Positions 54,922-64,000 of a DNA stretch of 64,000 nt are shown here, in pieces. A model generated the notes under the pieces. That model saw nothing but the letters and a program-made list of their open reading frames with translations. It had not been told where the DNA came from and did not search any database. The stretch spans positions 434,496 through 498,495 of the forward strand of contig CAUYUJ010018726.1 of NCBI GenBank assembly GCA_963575745.1. Reading direction: 5' to 3'. The position numbers and the translations under genes were made by a program. Each line of letters opens with the position of its first letter. Positions within the stretch are counted from its first letter, which is position 1. Source of the stretch: Prorocentrum cordatum (taxonomy: Eukaryota; Sar; Dinophyceae; Prorocentrales; Prorocentraceae).

Positions 54922-55330
54922 AGTCTAGGCAGATGTCATTTTCATCGGTTCCTTGAGAACCCGCGCAGCAGCATGATGTGGACAAATGCCCGCCTTGAGA
55001 CGGCGGGCGCTCGCTCCGAATACTTCCCAGGTCTCTCTTGACTTTTGCAGCTGCAGGGCCCGCCGGCGCAAGCGAACCCATTTTCTCTTCGGCAATCTAC
55101 AGAGCGAGCGCGCTCGTCGGCTTCAGAGTCGGCTGCGCCGCGGCAAAGGCGCGCGCTCGCACTCGGGAAGGCCGCGCATAGAGTTGTCAGGGCCCCGCCC
55201 TACGAGGAGAACCCCTTGGGCAGAAATCGCGGAGCCGTGTCCTAGTGGCCTGTGCCGAGATCTTGCCGCCGCGTTGCACGCTGCTGTGAAAGAGAGAACG
55301 CGCTCATGATTCGGGATGTGATATGGGAAG
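54922..55330. other. Region without recognisable gene
   Basis: Possible 3' end of YR retroelement 3; only short frames without motifs. Confidence 0.5.
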
Positions 55331-55486
55331 CTGTTTCGCGAACCGAGTGCTTTGTTCGAAGGCCAATGTTTGACCGCGCAGCCCTGCGCGATTTTCTCTG
55401 CCGACCGGCCCGAGCGGGGCGAGGTGTCCGCCCGCGCCGAGTTCTTAGAGGCGCGTTTCGATGAGTTGAAAAGAGAGCGGGGCCCT
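55331..55486 (+). repeat. ~156-bp direct repeat, copy 1
   Basis: Starts CTGTTTCGCGAACCGAG and ends GAGTTGAAAAGAGAG; recurs 267 bp downstream, about 80-85% alike by eye. Confidence 0.88.
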
Positions 55487-55597
55487 AAGACATGGGAGCG
55501 CCTGTCACGGCAGCGTCTTGTGCCCCGCCGCCCCCGTCGCTCAAGTGCGCCCGCGGCCTGCCGTCCGCCGCATTCGCGCTTGATTAATTCCTTCGAG

Positions 55598-55753
55598 CTG
55601 TTTGGCGAACCGAGCGCTCTGTTCAAAGGCCAGCGTTTGACTGCGCAGCCCTGCGCGACTTCTGCTGCACGCTGGCCCGGGCAGGGCGAGGTGTCCGCCC
55701 GCGCCGAGTTGATAGAGACGCGTTTCGCTGAGTTGAAAAGAGAGAGGGGCCCC
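55598..55753 (+). repeat. ~156-bp direct repeat, copy 2
   Basis: Partner of 55331-55486; leads into the CCCAAGAGG macro-repeat. Confidence 0.88.
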
Positions 55754-55774
55754 TGGACAAGCGCCAGAAATAAG

Positions 55775-56460
55775 CTCAAGACGGCCCGAGAGGCACCCAA
55801 AGAGGGCGCCGCGACGGCGCAGGAGAGCCCTAAGACGGCCCAAGAGCGCTCCGAGACGGCCCAAGAGGCGCCCGAGATCGCGCCAGAGGGCCCCATGACG
55901 GCCCCAGGAGGGGCCCAGGAGGGGGGGCACGAACCGACAATCCGAGCCTTCCGCCCCAAGAGGCCCCCCGGAGGCCCCAAGAGGCCCCCGCCCCAAGAGA
56001 GCCCAGGGCGCTCCCTACAGGCCCCCATAGGGGCCCCTAGAGGCCCCAACGAGGCCCAAAAAATCGCCCTGCGAGGCGCTCAGGAGGCGAGACAAGTACG
56101 TGTTGTTCCTATGCTTTTCTGAAGTTATTCGTGTCCTCGCTGTCGCGTGCTTCCGACGGTCCAAGACGAGCTCAAGACGGGCCAAGAGGCACCCAGAGAG
56201 GGCGACGCAACGGCGCGACTGAGCCCCAAGACGGCCCAAGAGCGCCCTCAGACGGCCCAAGAGGCGCCAGAGATCGTTCAAGGGGGCCCCAAGGGGGGCC
56301 CAAGAGGGGGAACGCGAACCGACAATCCGCCACAGGAGGTCAGTAGGAGGCCCCGCCCGAGAGAGCCCCCTAGAGGCCCCACGAGGCCCCAAAGAGGCCC
56401 AAAAAGGTGCCCAGGAACACCCCAAACGGACCTCAAGAGGCCTTCAAAACATACCGGTGC
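55775..56460 (+). repeat. CCCAAGAGG macro-repeat
   Basis: Two units, each with AGACGGCCCAAGAGGCACCC then minisatellite; the second head (GTGCTTCCGACGGTCCAAG) is at about 56147. Same family as 44.7-45.6 and 48.2-48.9 kb. Confidence 0.85.
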
Positions 56461-56479
56461 ATCGCAAAGGACCGCCTAG

Positions 56480-57110
56480 CCCATCGCGCCATCGCGGCTT
56501 TGCATGACACGACATGGCACGGCACAGCACGACAGAGCTAACCGTGTCAGTGCATAGCACAGTATGGTTTACCATGCCATAGCGTTGCATTCCATAGCAG
56601 TGCCTAGCTGAGCTCAGCACTGAACGTCATGACGTCGCATTGCCTAGCATGGCATTGCATATCATGACACATCGTGGCGTACTATGGCATGATAGTGACA
56701 TACAATTAATCGAACAGCACCGTACTGCTCTGCGCAAAAGTAAACAAACATCTGGGAAGCATTACACCACCTTTGTTATTCTTACTGTCGCTAGTGTATT
56801 CTAGTCTAGCAGCTCAGAACATGGTATAACATTGCTGTGCACTGTATAACCCGACATGCCGTGTCTGTGCATACCATGTAACGCGGTAGTGTCGTTGTTG
56901 TCATAGGAAACCTAGCAGGTTATGGCTCAGCGTACCATCCCATCTTGTATCGTATCATTCCATCGCAGCATGACGTGCCACGCACTGCGCACTATAGTAC
57001 ATTATGTTATTGCATGTCATACTGCATCGTGGCATTGCGCTTTATAGCGTAGCATGGTGCATCAGGGCATTCCATGGCATAGCGCACTATGGCGCTGTAG
57101 CGCTGCATTT
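56480..57110. repeat. Degenerate GCATGGCATAGCA-type array
   Basis: Roughly 600 bp of diverged five-base-based repeat (CATGG, CATAG, GCATT), AT-richer than its surroundings; resembles a decayed version of the array at 59.27-59.9 kb. Confidence 0.6.
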
Positions 57111-57214
57111 TTCCTGACCCATAGCTTGGCGACAGATCACCGGTCGACCGGTCGATGAGGGCGGAGGGGGGGGGATGAGGAAGAGGCAGGAGGACACATC
57201 TAATGATAAGTTCA

Positions 57215-58455
57215 TTACTCATGACCGCCTCGCTGTCTCAATGCGGTCAGCACTCGACCAGCTAGAACCTAAGCGCGCGCGAAACGCGCGCGATGGTTCT
57301 AGTTTTGCCATGGAGGCAACCGTCGCCGAGCCGCGCGCGCACCTCCATCGGCAGCGATTTAGCCGCGCGCAGGGCGCGCTGGCGGCCGCGAGCGTCCACC
57401 CACTCCTTCGGGAGCTCCATTCCATGTTTCGCCCTCGATCCACGGCGCGCCGCCCTGGTTCTCGCGCGCCGTCGCAGCCCGGGCACGTGCGCGATGCCCC
57501 CCTTGCTTCCACAAATCCCCTGGGACTTGCAGCGCGTCGCTCGAGACGAGGCGGCAGTGCCCCCTAGCACGTTCGTCCTCGGGGCAGCCTGCGCGGATCC
57601 GGCATTGCCGCCGCCCCCCGCCAGGATCACGCCAATATGCGGGGATGGGGCGCCGCGCCATGCCACGCTGACGCTTCGGCTGCCACGTCCACATGGCGGC
57701 CCTCGGGGTTCGCGGCGAAAGAAGTGCGCGAGGACAGGCGCATCCCTTCCTCGTGCTGCCAGGATGGCTTGTAGTCAAACGACGCGGGCCCCCCAAGTAA
57801 CAATTGTTCGCGGGGTTCTTCGGGGCAGCGCAGAACCTTGCCCCCGCGGCCCCCTCGCGGGAGATTTTCAGAGTGACGCTGTGCGCGTTGACAAAGGCAC
57901 CTGCGGATATCTGCTTCGGAAGCAAGAAGAATTGGCCACGGGGCCCAATGAACTCCGCGCTCCTGTCCTTGGCGGAGCAGCGCCGCGCGAGGTCGAACGC
58001 AGCCCGGCCGCCCCCCCTGGGCCAGGCGGTCGGGCCCCCCTGGCGGCCGCGACCGAAGTCGGCGCGGCACGCAGCGGTGTCAGCATTGATCTCGCCGCGG
58101 CGCTCCCCGACTTCCTGGAGGACTGCCGCCGCGTCTCGCGCTGTCGGGCTGAAGGCGAGAACAACACAGACGTGCTCCTTCTTCACATGCGTCGCCGCGA
58201 CGTACGTCGCAGCCTGTGCCACCTGGCTCGGCGGAGCCGCCCAAGAAGAGACCACGTTCTCCACCTCGGCCGTCGCCCTGGCGCTGGCCTCGCGCAAGGC
58301 CCCCCTGGGGGTAACCTTTGACTCGAAATTGATAGGGGGCATTTGGTCGACGAGTTCGGCGAATTCGCCAGGCCCCCGCGCGTCGACGACCCGCTTCGCT
58401 GCGGCGGGCCGAGATGGCGGGAGGCTCCTGATTCATCGGGCGTAGGAGCATTCAT
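57215..58455 (-). pseudogene. Unrecognised repeated gene, minus strand, copy A
   Basis: Minus-strand frames of 134 and 327 codons overlap. Well-formed protein stretches are SSWAAPPSQVAQAATYVAAT (about 58255-58195), HVKKEHVC, SAGAFVNAHSVTLKIS (about 57905-57858), CAAPKNPANNCYLGGPRRL, and, in the other phase, MELPKEWVDARGRQRALRAA (about 57425-57365) followed by a basic tail. A second copy of the first block lies at 60.48-60.58 kb with a frameshift. I know no domain for it. It may belong to a mobile element, given its copy number here. Confidence 0.4.
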
Positions 58456-58574
58456 TAGTGCTTCGCCCAGCTCTTTGGATCATCGACTCTCAGCACCCCG
58501 CGCCGCGGGGGGCGGCGCCGGCGAGCCGATCGCGCCATGCGCGCTTGTGTCCGAGTGGCTGCTGAGAGTGTGTT

Positions 58575-58765
58575 CTATACCCTGGGGCCCTTCCTGGGCC
58601 CCCTCCTGGGCCCCCTCCTGGGCTCCCTGCCGGGCCCCCTCCTGGGCCCCCTTGCTAGGTCCCTTCCTGGTCTCCCTCCTGGGCCCCCTTGCTGAGTTCC
58701 TTCGTGGATCTCCAGAAAGGGGTCCTTCCCGCGCGTTCCTCAGTTCCCTCTTGGGTCACCATGCT
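58575..58765 (+). repeat. TCCTGGGCCCCC minisatellite
   Basis: About 12-15-bp units, roughly twelve, pyrimidine-rich and partly palindromic (GGGCCC). Confidence 0.88.
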
Positions 58766-59125
58766 GGGCTTTCAAGCAAGGAACCAGACATATAATAATT
58801 AATGTTTCCTGTCTCAATCTTCGGCCGCTGATGCTTGTATTTTCCCCGGTCGATTTCCTATGTTGAGATGCGCGGCGGCGCTGGCGCTGCCATGAACGCA
58901 TGCCCGTCGGCGCCAAGACGCCCGCTTTCAAGCGCGAAACCAGAAACCACATGTTTTTTTTTGTTTTTTTTGGGGGGGTCAGTTTTCGGTTGCTGGCGCT
59001 TGCGCGGTTTCCCGACCGATTTACTACTTTGAGATATGCGGCGGCGCTGATGCCGCCACGCATGTTTGTTTTGGCATTAAGCGCCCTGTCAAACAAGAAA
59101 CCAGACATATCATAATGACTTTTTC
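58766..59125 (+). repeat. ~165-bp tandem repeat, two units
   Basis: GAGATGCGCGGCGGCGCTG at about 58866 and GAGATATGCGGCGGCGCTG at 59031, 165 bp apart, each preceded by a GCTGGCGCTTGC/GATTT segment and followed by AAACCAGACATAT or a similar element. A third unit lies at 59955-60050. Confidence 0.8.
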
Positions 59126-59269
59126 TTTTTCCCTACGTAGGCTCTGCCTAGAGGGTTCTTACCCTGTGAGCTCAAGGGGCCGGGCAGTGTAAATCGCCCC
59201 GGGCGGTTCCCCCAGGATCCGCCCCGCGGTTCCCCCAGCTGCGTCTCCTTAGCTTAGCGTTCCTTATCT

Positions 59270-59905
59270 CTTCTTCGCTTATCTTAGTTCATCTTAGCTT
59301 AGCTTAGCTTAGTTTAGCTTAGCGCAGCGCAGCATTAGCATATCATAACACAGCTCAGCATAGCATCGCATAGCATAACACAGCATAGCGCAGCATATCA
59401 CGCGCAGCATTTCATAGCATACCATAGCATATCATAACATTGCATATCGTAACATAGCATAATACAGCGTCGCATAGTGCAGCATATCATAGCATAGCAT
59501 AGCCTAGCATATCATAGCGCAGCATATCATACCATATCATAACATAGCATAGCGCTGCATAGCACAGCATAGCGCAGCGTAACATCGTATCGCAAAGCAT
59601 AGCACATCATAGCGCAGCATCGCATAGCATAGCATAGCTTAGCAGAGCACAGCGCAGCACAGCATAGCATAACATAGCACAGCGCAGTATAGCATATCAG
59701 ATCGTAGCATAGCGCAGCATGGCATAGCATACCATATCATATCGTAGCGCAGCAAATCATATCATATCATAACACAACATAGCATAGCGCAGCACATCAT
59801 ATCATAGCATAGCCTAGCACAGCATCCCATAGCGCAGCATAGCATAACATATCATAGCATAGCGAATCATAGCATAGCATAGCATAGCATAGCATAGCGT
59901 AGATG
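59270..59905. repeat. AGCAT/CATAG pentamer array
   Basis: About 630 bp of 5-bp units (AGCAT, ATCAT, AGCGC variants), nearly pure at 59877-59900. No gene. Confidence 0.95.
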
Positions 59906-59954
59906 TAGATGTTGCTTTCCTAGATGCTCCAACTCCTAGGTAGGGTCGCACTGG

Positions 59955-60050
59955 GATGCTTTCAATGTTCGGCTGCTGGCGCTTGCATGGCTTCCGAACG
60001 ATTTCTCATTGTGAGATATGCGGCGGTGCTGCGGGCTTTTTCAATGGGTG
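59955..60050 (+). repeat. Single unit of the ~165-bp repeat
   Basis: GGCTGCTGGCGCTTGCATGG then GAGATATGCGGCGGTGCTG, matching units at 58.79-59.1 kb. Confidence 0.75.
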
Positions 60051-60114
60051 GCTTCGGTCGTGGAGCGCGCCCCTAGAGACCCGCAGCGATCGCCATGGAA
60101 AATTTCAGCGCGCC

Positions 60115-60244
60115 GCTCAGCGCACGACCTGGATTGCCGCGTCGCTGGGCAGCTTGCACCCCAGCGCATAGGCAGTGCGCAAGCACGTCCTGCAGTCCCG
60201 AGAGAGTGAGAGAGAGAGAGCGATAGAGAGAGAGAGAGAGAAAT

Positions 60245-60287
<43 letters not shown>

Positions 60288-61550
60288 GAGAGAGAGACTT
60301 AACAATTTATATATATACGCATATATAGAGAGAACAACACATAAAGAAAGAGAGGAATAGAGAAACAGAGAAGAGAGAAAGAGAGAGAGAGAGAGACATA
60401 TATATATATATTCAGAGAGAGAGAGAGATAACAAGAGAGAGAAGGGAGGGAGGGAGAGACTGCGGGGGAAGGGAAGCATTCCAGACGTGATCCTCCTTTA
60501 CATACATCGCTACGACGCGCGTCGCAGCCTGCATCTCTGGCCTGGCGGAGCCGCCCAAGAAGAGACCAGGTCACTAACTGCGAAATGACGGCCCTGACGT
60601 AGATAGACGCGTCGTCGGGTTTCGGCGCCCCGTTGCGGCGCGAGCGCGCCAGGGCGTCGCGGGCGGCCGGCGCGCGGCCCATGGGGGGGGCGTCGCGCAG
60701 GAGGTGGCCGAACTCTTCCCCCGTGGTGTTGTCGGCGACGCCGTCGCTGAAGACCGTCGGCGCGTCGCCTGCGCCTGGGCGGACGTCCGCGATCGCCTGC
60801 GCGGTGCCCTGGCGGACCGTCTGTTTCATGACATCGACTGCGCGACGTCGGTCGTCGCGCGCGATGAATTGACGCGGCCCGACCGCGCAGTTGCCGCCGA
60901 CGTCATCTTCACATCGTGGTCGACCTCGCGAAAAGCAACGCCCCGAGCCCCCGGCGTCGCGGAGTAGCGAAGGACCACGGCGACGCAGTCTCCAAGGCGA
61001 TGCGCTGCAGCTTCTTCCCGATGACGGCGGCGATTGCCGCGCGAGTGCTTCCGAGCGACTGAGTAAACGCACCCGCAAGGGCGACCAAATCCATTGGCCG
61101 CAATCCTGCGGCGGGCGTCGTCGGCGCTGGATTTGGGCCCAACAAGCCGGCCACCTCGGCGTCGAATTTGCCCCGGCCCGCGCCGCGCGCGAACCTGCGC
61201 GCCGAGAAGTGCCGCAGGCTGTCGCGCGTGTCCCGCGCCGGGCCCTCGGGTGCCATTGGCGGCGGGGCGCCGCTAACCCTGTCGGGGGCGACCGCGTAGC
61301 GGTTGGGCGAGGCGGCCGCGGCCGCGCCGGGGTAGCCCGCGTTTGCTTTCAAGGGGGGTCGGGCGTTAACTGCGTTGCCCGCGAGCGCGGGCACGGCGAG
61401 GGCGCAAATCCGAGGGGGGGCCGCCGGGGGCGAAGCGGAGCGTGCTCGAGCAGCGCGGACAGCTACGGAAACGACGCTATCGAAGTGACAAGAGGAACGC
61501 GGCGGGCGAGGGAAGGGCAGAGGACGACGCCGATGAGCATTGGACGGAGG
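60115..61550 (-). pseudogene. Unrecognised repeated gene, minus strand, copy B
   Basis: Minus-strand coding traces: about 61450-60960 (AGAFTQSLGSTRAAIAAVIG), 60960-60590 in another phase, a block at 60575-60480 homologous to SSWAAPPSQVAQ of copy A but needing a frameshift (then MQAATRVVAMYVKEDHVW), and a block at 60200-60120 homologous to 33.04-33.12 kb (CRTCLRTAYALGCKLP). The (GA)n tract separates the last two blocks, where an intron or insertion may lie. This copy therefore links the families at 32-35 kb and 57-58 kb. Function unknown. Confidence 0.4.
60205..60470. repeat. GA dinucleotide microsatellite
   Basis: (GA)n with ATATAT interruptions. Confidence 0.95.
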
Positions 61551-61559
61551 GCTACATGC

Positions 61560-61568
61560 AAAGAGAAA

Positions 61569-61616
<48 letters not shown>

Positions 61617-61731
61617 TATAGAAAGAGAAAGAGAGAACAACAAAAGTACAGATAGAGAGAGAGATAGAGTGAAAGAGAGCGAAAGAGAGAGAGAGAGAGA
61701 GAGAGAGAAAGAACAAACAAAAAATATATCT

Positions 61732-61779
<48 letters not shown>

Positions 61780-61862
61780 CACAGACACACAGACACACAG
61801 ACAGACAAACACAGGCAGACACAGATAGACAGACAGACAGGCAGACAGACAGACAGACATAT
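61560..61862. repeat. GA and GACA microsatellites
   Basis: (GA)n to about 61710, then (ACAG)n at 61733-61860. Confidence 0.96.
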
Positions 61863-62455
61863 TTTTTGCGTCGGCGGCTGGGCAGAAAGCGGCCGCTCCG
61901 GCGGAATGGCAACAGGGCCGCAATGCACGGCGGGGGAGGAGGGGCCCCGGCGCGACAGGGAGAGAGAAAGCTGGGCCACTCAGAGCTGCCGACCGCGGCG
62001 GAAGAGCGGTGGGGGGCCAGCGCCGGCACTGAGCTGCACTGAACTGCATTGAACCGAGGTTGCGGGGCGGCAGCGCAGGGCTGCAGCTGGTGATGGAGAA
62101 ATACAACATAGGGGATTCCGACCCGGCCGAGCGCCGAAACAAGCGGGCCAACGGGGCGCGCGCAGGGAGAGGCCCAGGCAGGTGGCGCCGGGGGGGGGGG
62201 GGGGGCAGCAAAGCCCGGCGAGCCGCCAGGTGCGGTCCGGAGGCAGCCCGCGCCCGAGACCGAGGGGCCTCGCGGCAGGATTGGAGCTGAGTGCGCAGAG
62301 ACGCGAAGCGCCGAGACAGGCGGGCCTGCCAGGCACTTCCGCGGGGGGAGGACCGGGGCGGCGCCGCCGGAGAGCGGGCCGCGGCGGCCGGGCCGGGGCG
62401 GGCAAATTGACAGACAGGCGGACAGACAGGCAGGGCTTCTGACCAGGAGAAGCAG
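61863..62455. other. Region without recognisable gene
   Basis: GC-rich, with a G run near 62190 and a short GACAGGCG repeat near 62405-62435. Confidence 0.5.
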
Positions 62456-62456
62456 T

Positions 62457-62805
62457 GCGCTTCCGACGAGGAGGAAGCATTACGCTTCCGATGGGAAAAG
62501 GAAATATTGCGCTTCCGACGAGGAGGAACCATTGCGCTTCCGACGCGGAAGACGCATTGCGCTTCCGACGAGGAGGAAGCATTGCGCTTCCGACGAGGAG
62601 GAAGCATTGCGCTTCCGACGAGGAGGAGGCATTGCGCTTCCGACGAGGAGGAAGCATTGCGTTCCCGATGGGAAGGAAATATTGCGCTTCCGACGAGGAG
62701 GAACTATTGCGCTTCCGCGACGAGGAGGAAACATTGCGCTTCCGACGAGGCCGAATAATTGCGCCCTGCGTTCCGACAAAGAGGAAGCATTTCGCTTCCG
62801 ACGAG
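62457..62805 (+). repeat. 25-bp minisatellite, about 14 units
   Basis: Units begin GCGCTTCCGACGAGGAGGAA and end GCATT, spaced 25 bp (for example 62584 and 62609). Each unit holds an inverted repeat, GCTTCC...GGAAGC. Frames stay open because 75 bp is a whole number of codons, giving artefactual 290-590-codon proteins on both strands. Confidence 0.95.
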
Positions 62806-64000
62806 GATTTCGCTTTCCTTCTCCGGCTGCTGGGCGCACCGCCGCCTCCGCATCCTCCCCCCGCCCCTCCCCCCTCTTCCTCGTCATCATATTCATCCTC
62901 GTCATCGTCGCCGTCTGTGCCCACGCCCCCCGTCGTCGTCGTCGTCGCCGCCATCGCCAGCGCCATCCGAGCAGCGCATCCCATGCCATCCAGACCACGC
63001 GGGGGGGGCCCAAAACTACCATTCACACGGAAGCTCCCGCCCGAGAGGGGCTCGCCCGCCGCGGGCGCCCCTGGCCCGCAAGGGAAAATCAGGAGGCCAC
63101 GAAATCCAGTCTTGGCTTTCTTGGTTTGTGTTGTTGCGTTTTTTTGTTTGCTGCCGCGCGTTTCCTTGGCTTGCTTGGTTTCCCGGAGTTCCCGCGGCGC
63201 CCCGGGGGCCCCGGGCCCGCGGGCGGCGGGCTGGGGGGCGGTTCGGGGGGCCGGCCAGGGAACCGAGAAAACAATTGGACAAACAAAAAAGCAAGACAAT
63301 GCGCCAGCCAACCAAGAAAACCAATGATCCACATGGTTTGCTTGGTTTTCTATGTTTGCGCTTCTGTTGCATTGGCTCTTGTTTCCTGATTCAGCGGGCG
63401 CCCTGCGGCCCCCGCGGCCCCCTGATGGCGCGGGAAATAAAACCCTTCCCAAAAGCCAGAAACACCGAGACAACACAGCGACCAGACGAGAAAACGCGCC
63501 CCCCAACCCATACAACCGCAAGAAATATGTTTCAACAATCCAAAACATGTTGTCATGCTTGTTTTTTTTTGTATTGCGTTGTTGTTGTGTTGGTTGTTCT
63601 TTGCACTTCCTTGGTTTTCTCCGTTCGCGAAACTCCCCGCGGCCCCATGGGGGCCCATGAAACCGTGGAAACCAAGATGGCCCGAGAGGGCCCCGCGCGG
63701 GAATCCCATGCCAGAGAACTGCGAACAAGGATGGGCTTGGGCAAACCACCGCGGCTGTCGGCATATTTGGCGCATATTGGATTTGCTTTGGTCCTCTTCT
63801 CCTTCCTCATCCTTGTCCTCCTCCTCCGCCTCCTCCGCCTCCTCCGCGTCTCCTCTGCCGCCCCTGGGAACGCTGGCGAGCCTCCGCCTCCGACCTGTTA
63901 CTGGCCTCCTCCCCCTCCAATTCCTTTCCCGGTGTTTCTGCGCGTTTGCAAAGCCTGGGCCATGACGACAGCGCTGGCCCAAGACATCCACGGGGCAATC
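62806..64000. other. Region without recognisable gene
   Basis: Short CTC/GTC repeats (62860-62955 and 63795-63850), otherwise GC-rich sequence alternating with T-rich segments (TTTGCTTGGTTT-like). No domain was recognised on either strand. Confidence 0.5.

Noticed and set aside
61980-63764. 594-codon minus-strand frame
   Set aside because: It runs through the 25-bp minisatellite and GC-rich flanks; the repeated RKRNASSSSEAQ units come from the repeat.
1-64000. tRNA, rRNA and snRNA genes
   Set aside because: No B-box-like GGTTCGAATCC in a foldable context and no conserved rRNA segments were noticed; a few GGTTCGA matches lack a cloverleaf.

Overview
The window looks like nuclear DNA of a dinoflagellate. 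The evidence is indirect but consistent: GC-rich sequence, kilobases of simple-sequence repeat, wall-to-wall decayed retroelements whose Pol motifs are of the kind I associate with Symbiodinium/Polarella-type genomes, and a sequence resembling the dinoflagellate spliced leader. I see no intact host housekeeping gene, rRNA, tRNA, bacterial operon or CRISPR array. Nearly everything recognisable is mobile-element coding sequence with frameshifts and stops, embedded in micro-, mini- and satellite DNA.

Layout. 1-1.8 kb: 3' end of a tyrosine-recombinase (YR) retroelement, a recombinase followed by a methyltransferase-like domain. 1.9-3.2 kb: a 130-bp duplication and a 0.6-kb AGT microsatellite. 3.4-7.2 kb: a broken transposase-like gene followed by a broken cytosine-5 DNA methyltransferase gene. 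9.5-15.1 kb: a Penelope-like element with an N-terminal GIY-YIG nuclease (permuted order), bounded by two ~485-bp direct repeats that behave as pseudo-LTRs. 15.1-19 kb: CTC/CAT microsatellites plus 83-bp and 73-bp satellites. 19-22.8 kb: no recognisable gene. 23-27.1 kb: a second YR retroelement (RT, RNase H, methyltransferase-like segment, YR). 27.1-31.7 kb: microsatellites and a second block of the 83-bp satellite. 31.9-35.3 kb: an unrecognised, degenerate minus-strand gene. 35.7-43.8 kb: a Ty1/copia-type LTR retrotransposon with both LTRs, a tRNA-Met-like primer site, gag, protease, integrase, RT and RNase H, plus an extra 3' region with a membrane helix and a SAP-like motif. 43.8-46.2 kb: CCCAAGAGG minisatellite and microsatellites. 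46.2-48.1 kb: the 3' half of a LINE, flanked on both sides by ACAT tetranucleotide repeat. 48.9-54.9 kb: the most complete YR retroelement (ORF1, RT, RNase H, YR, methyltransferase-like). 55-64 kb: satellites, pentamer arrays, a 25-bp minisatellite and two further minus-strand copies of an unrecognised gene family.

How it fits together. The repeated theme is methyltransferase-like domains carried by mobile elements: three YR retroelements and one transposase-linked locus, four in 64 kb. The copies corroborate each other, because the YR-then-methyltransferase order is seen twice independently (1-1.8 kb and 53.4-54.9 kb). All copies appear decayed, so this is mostly a fossil record. Element borders are best defined for the copia element (LTR to LTR) and the Penelope-like element (pseudo-LTR to pseudo-LTR). 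Start positions of broken genes are approximate throughout.
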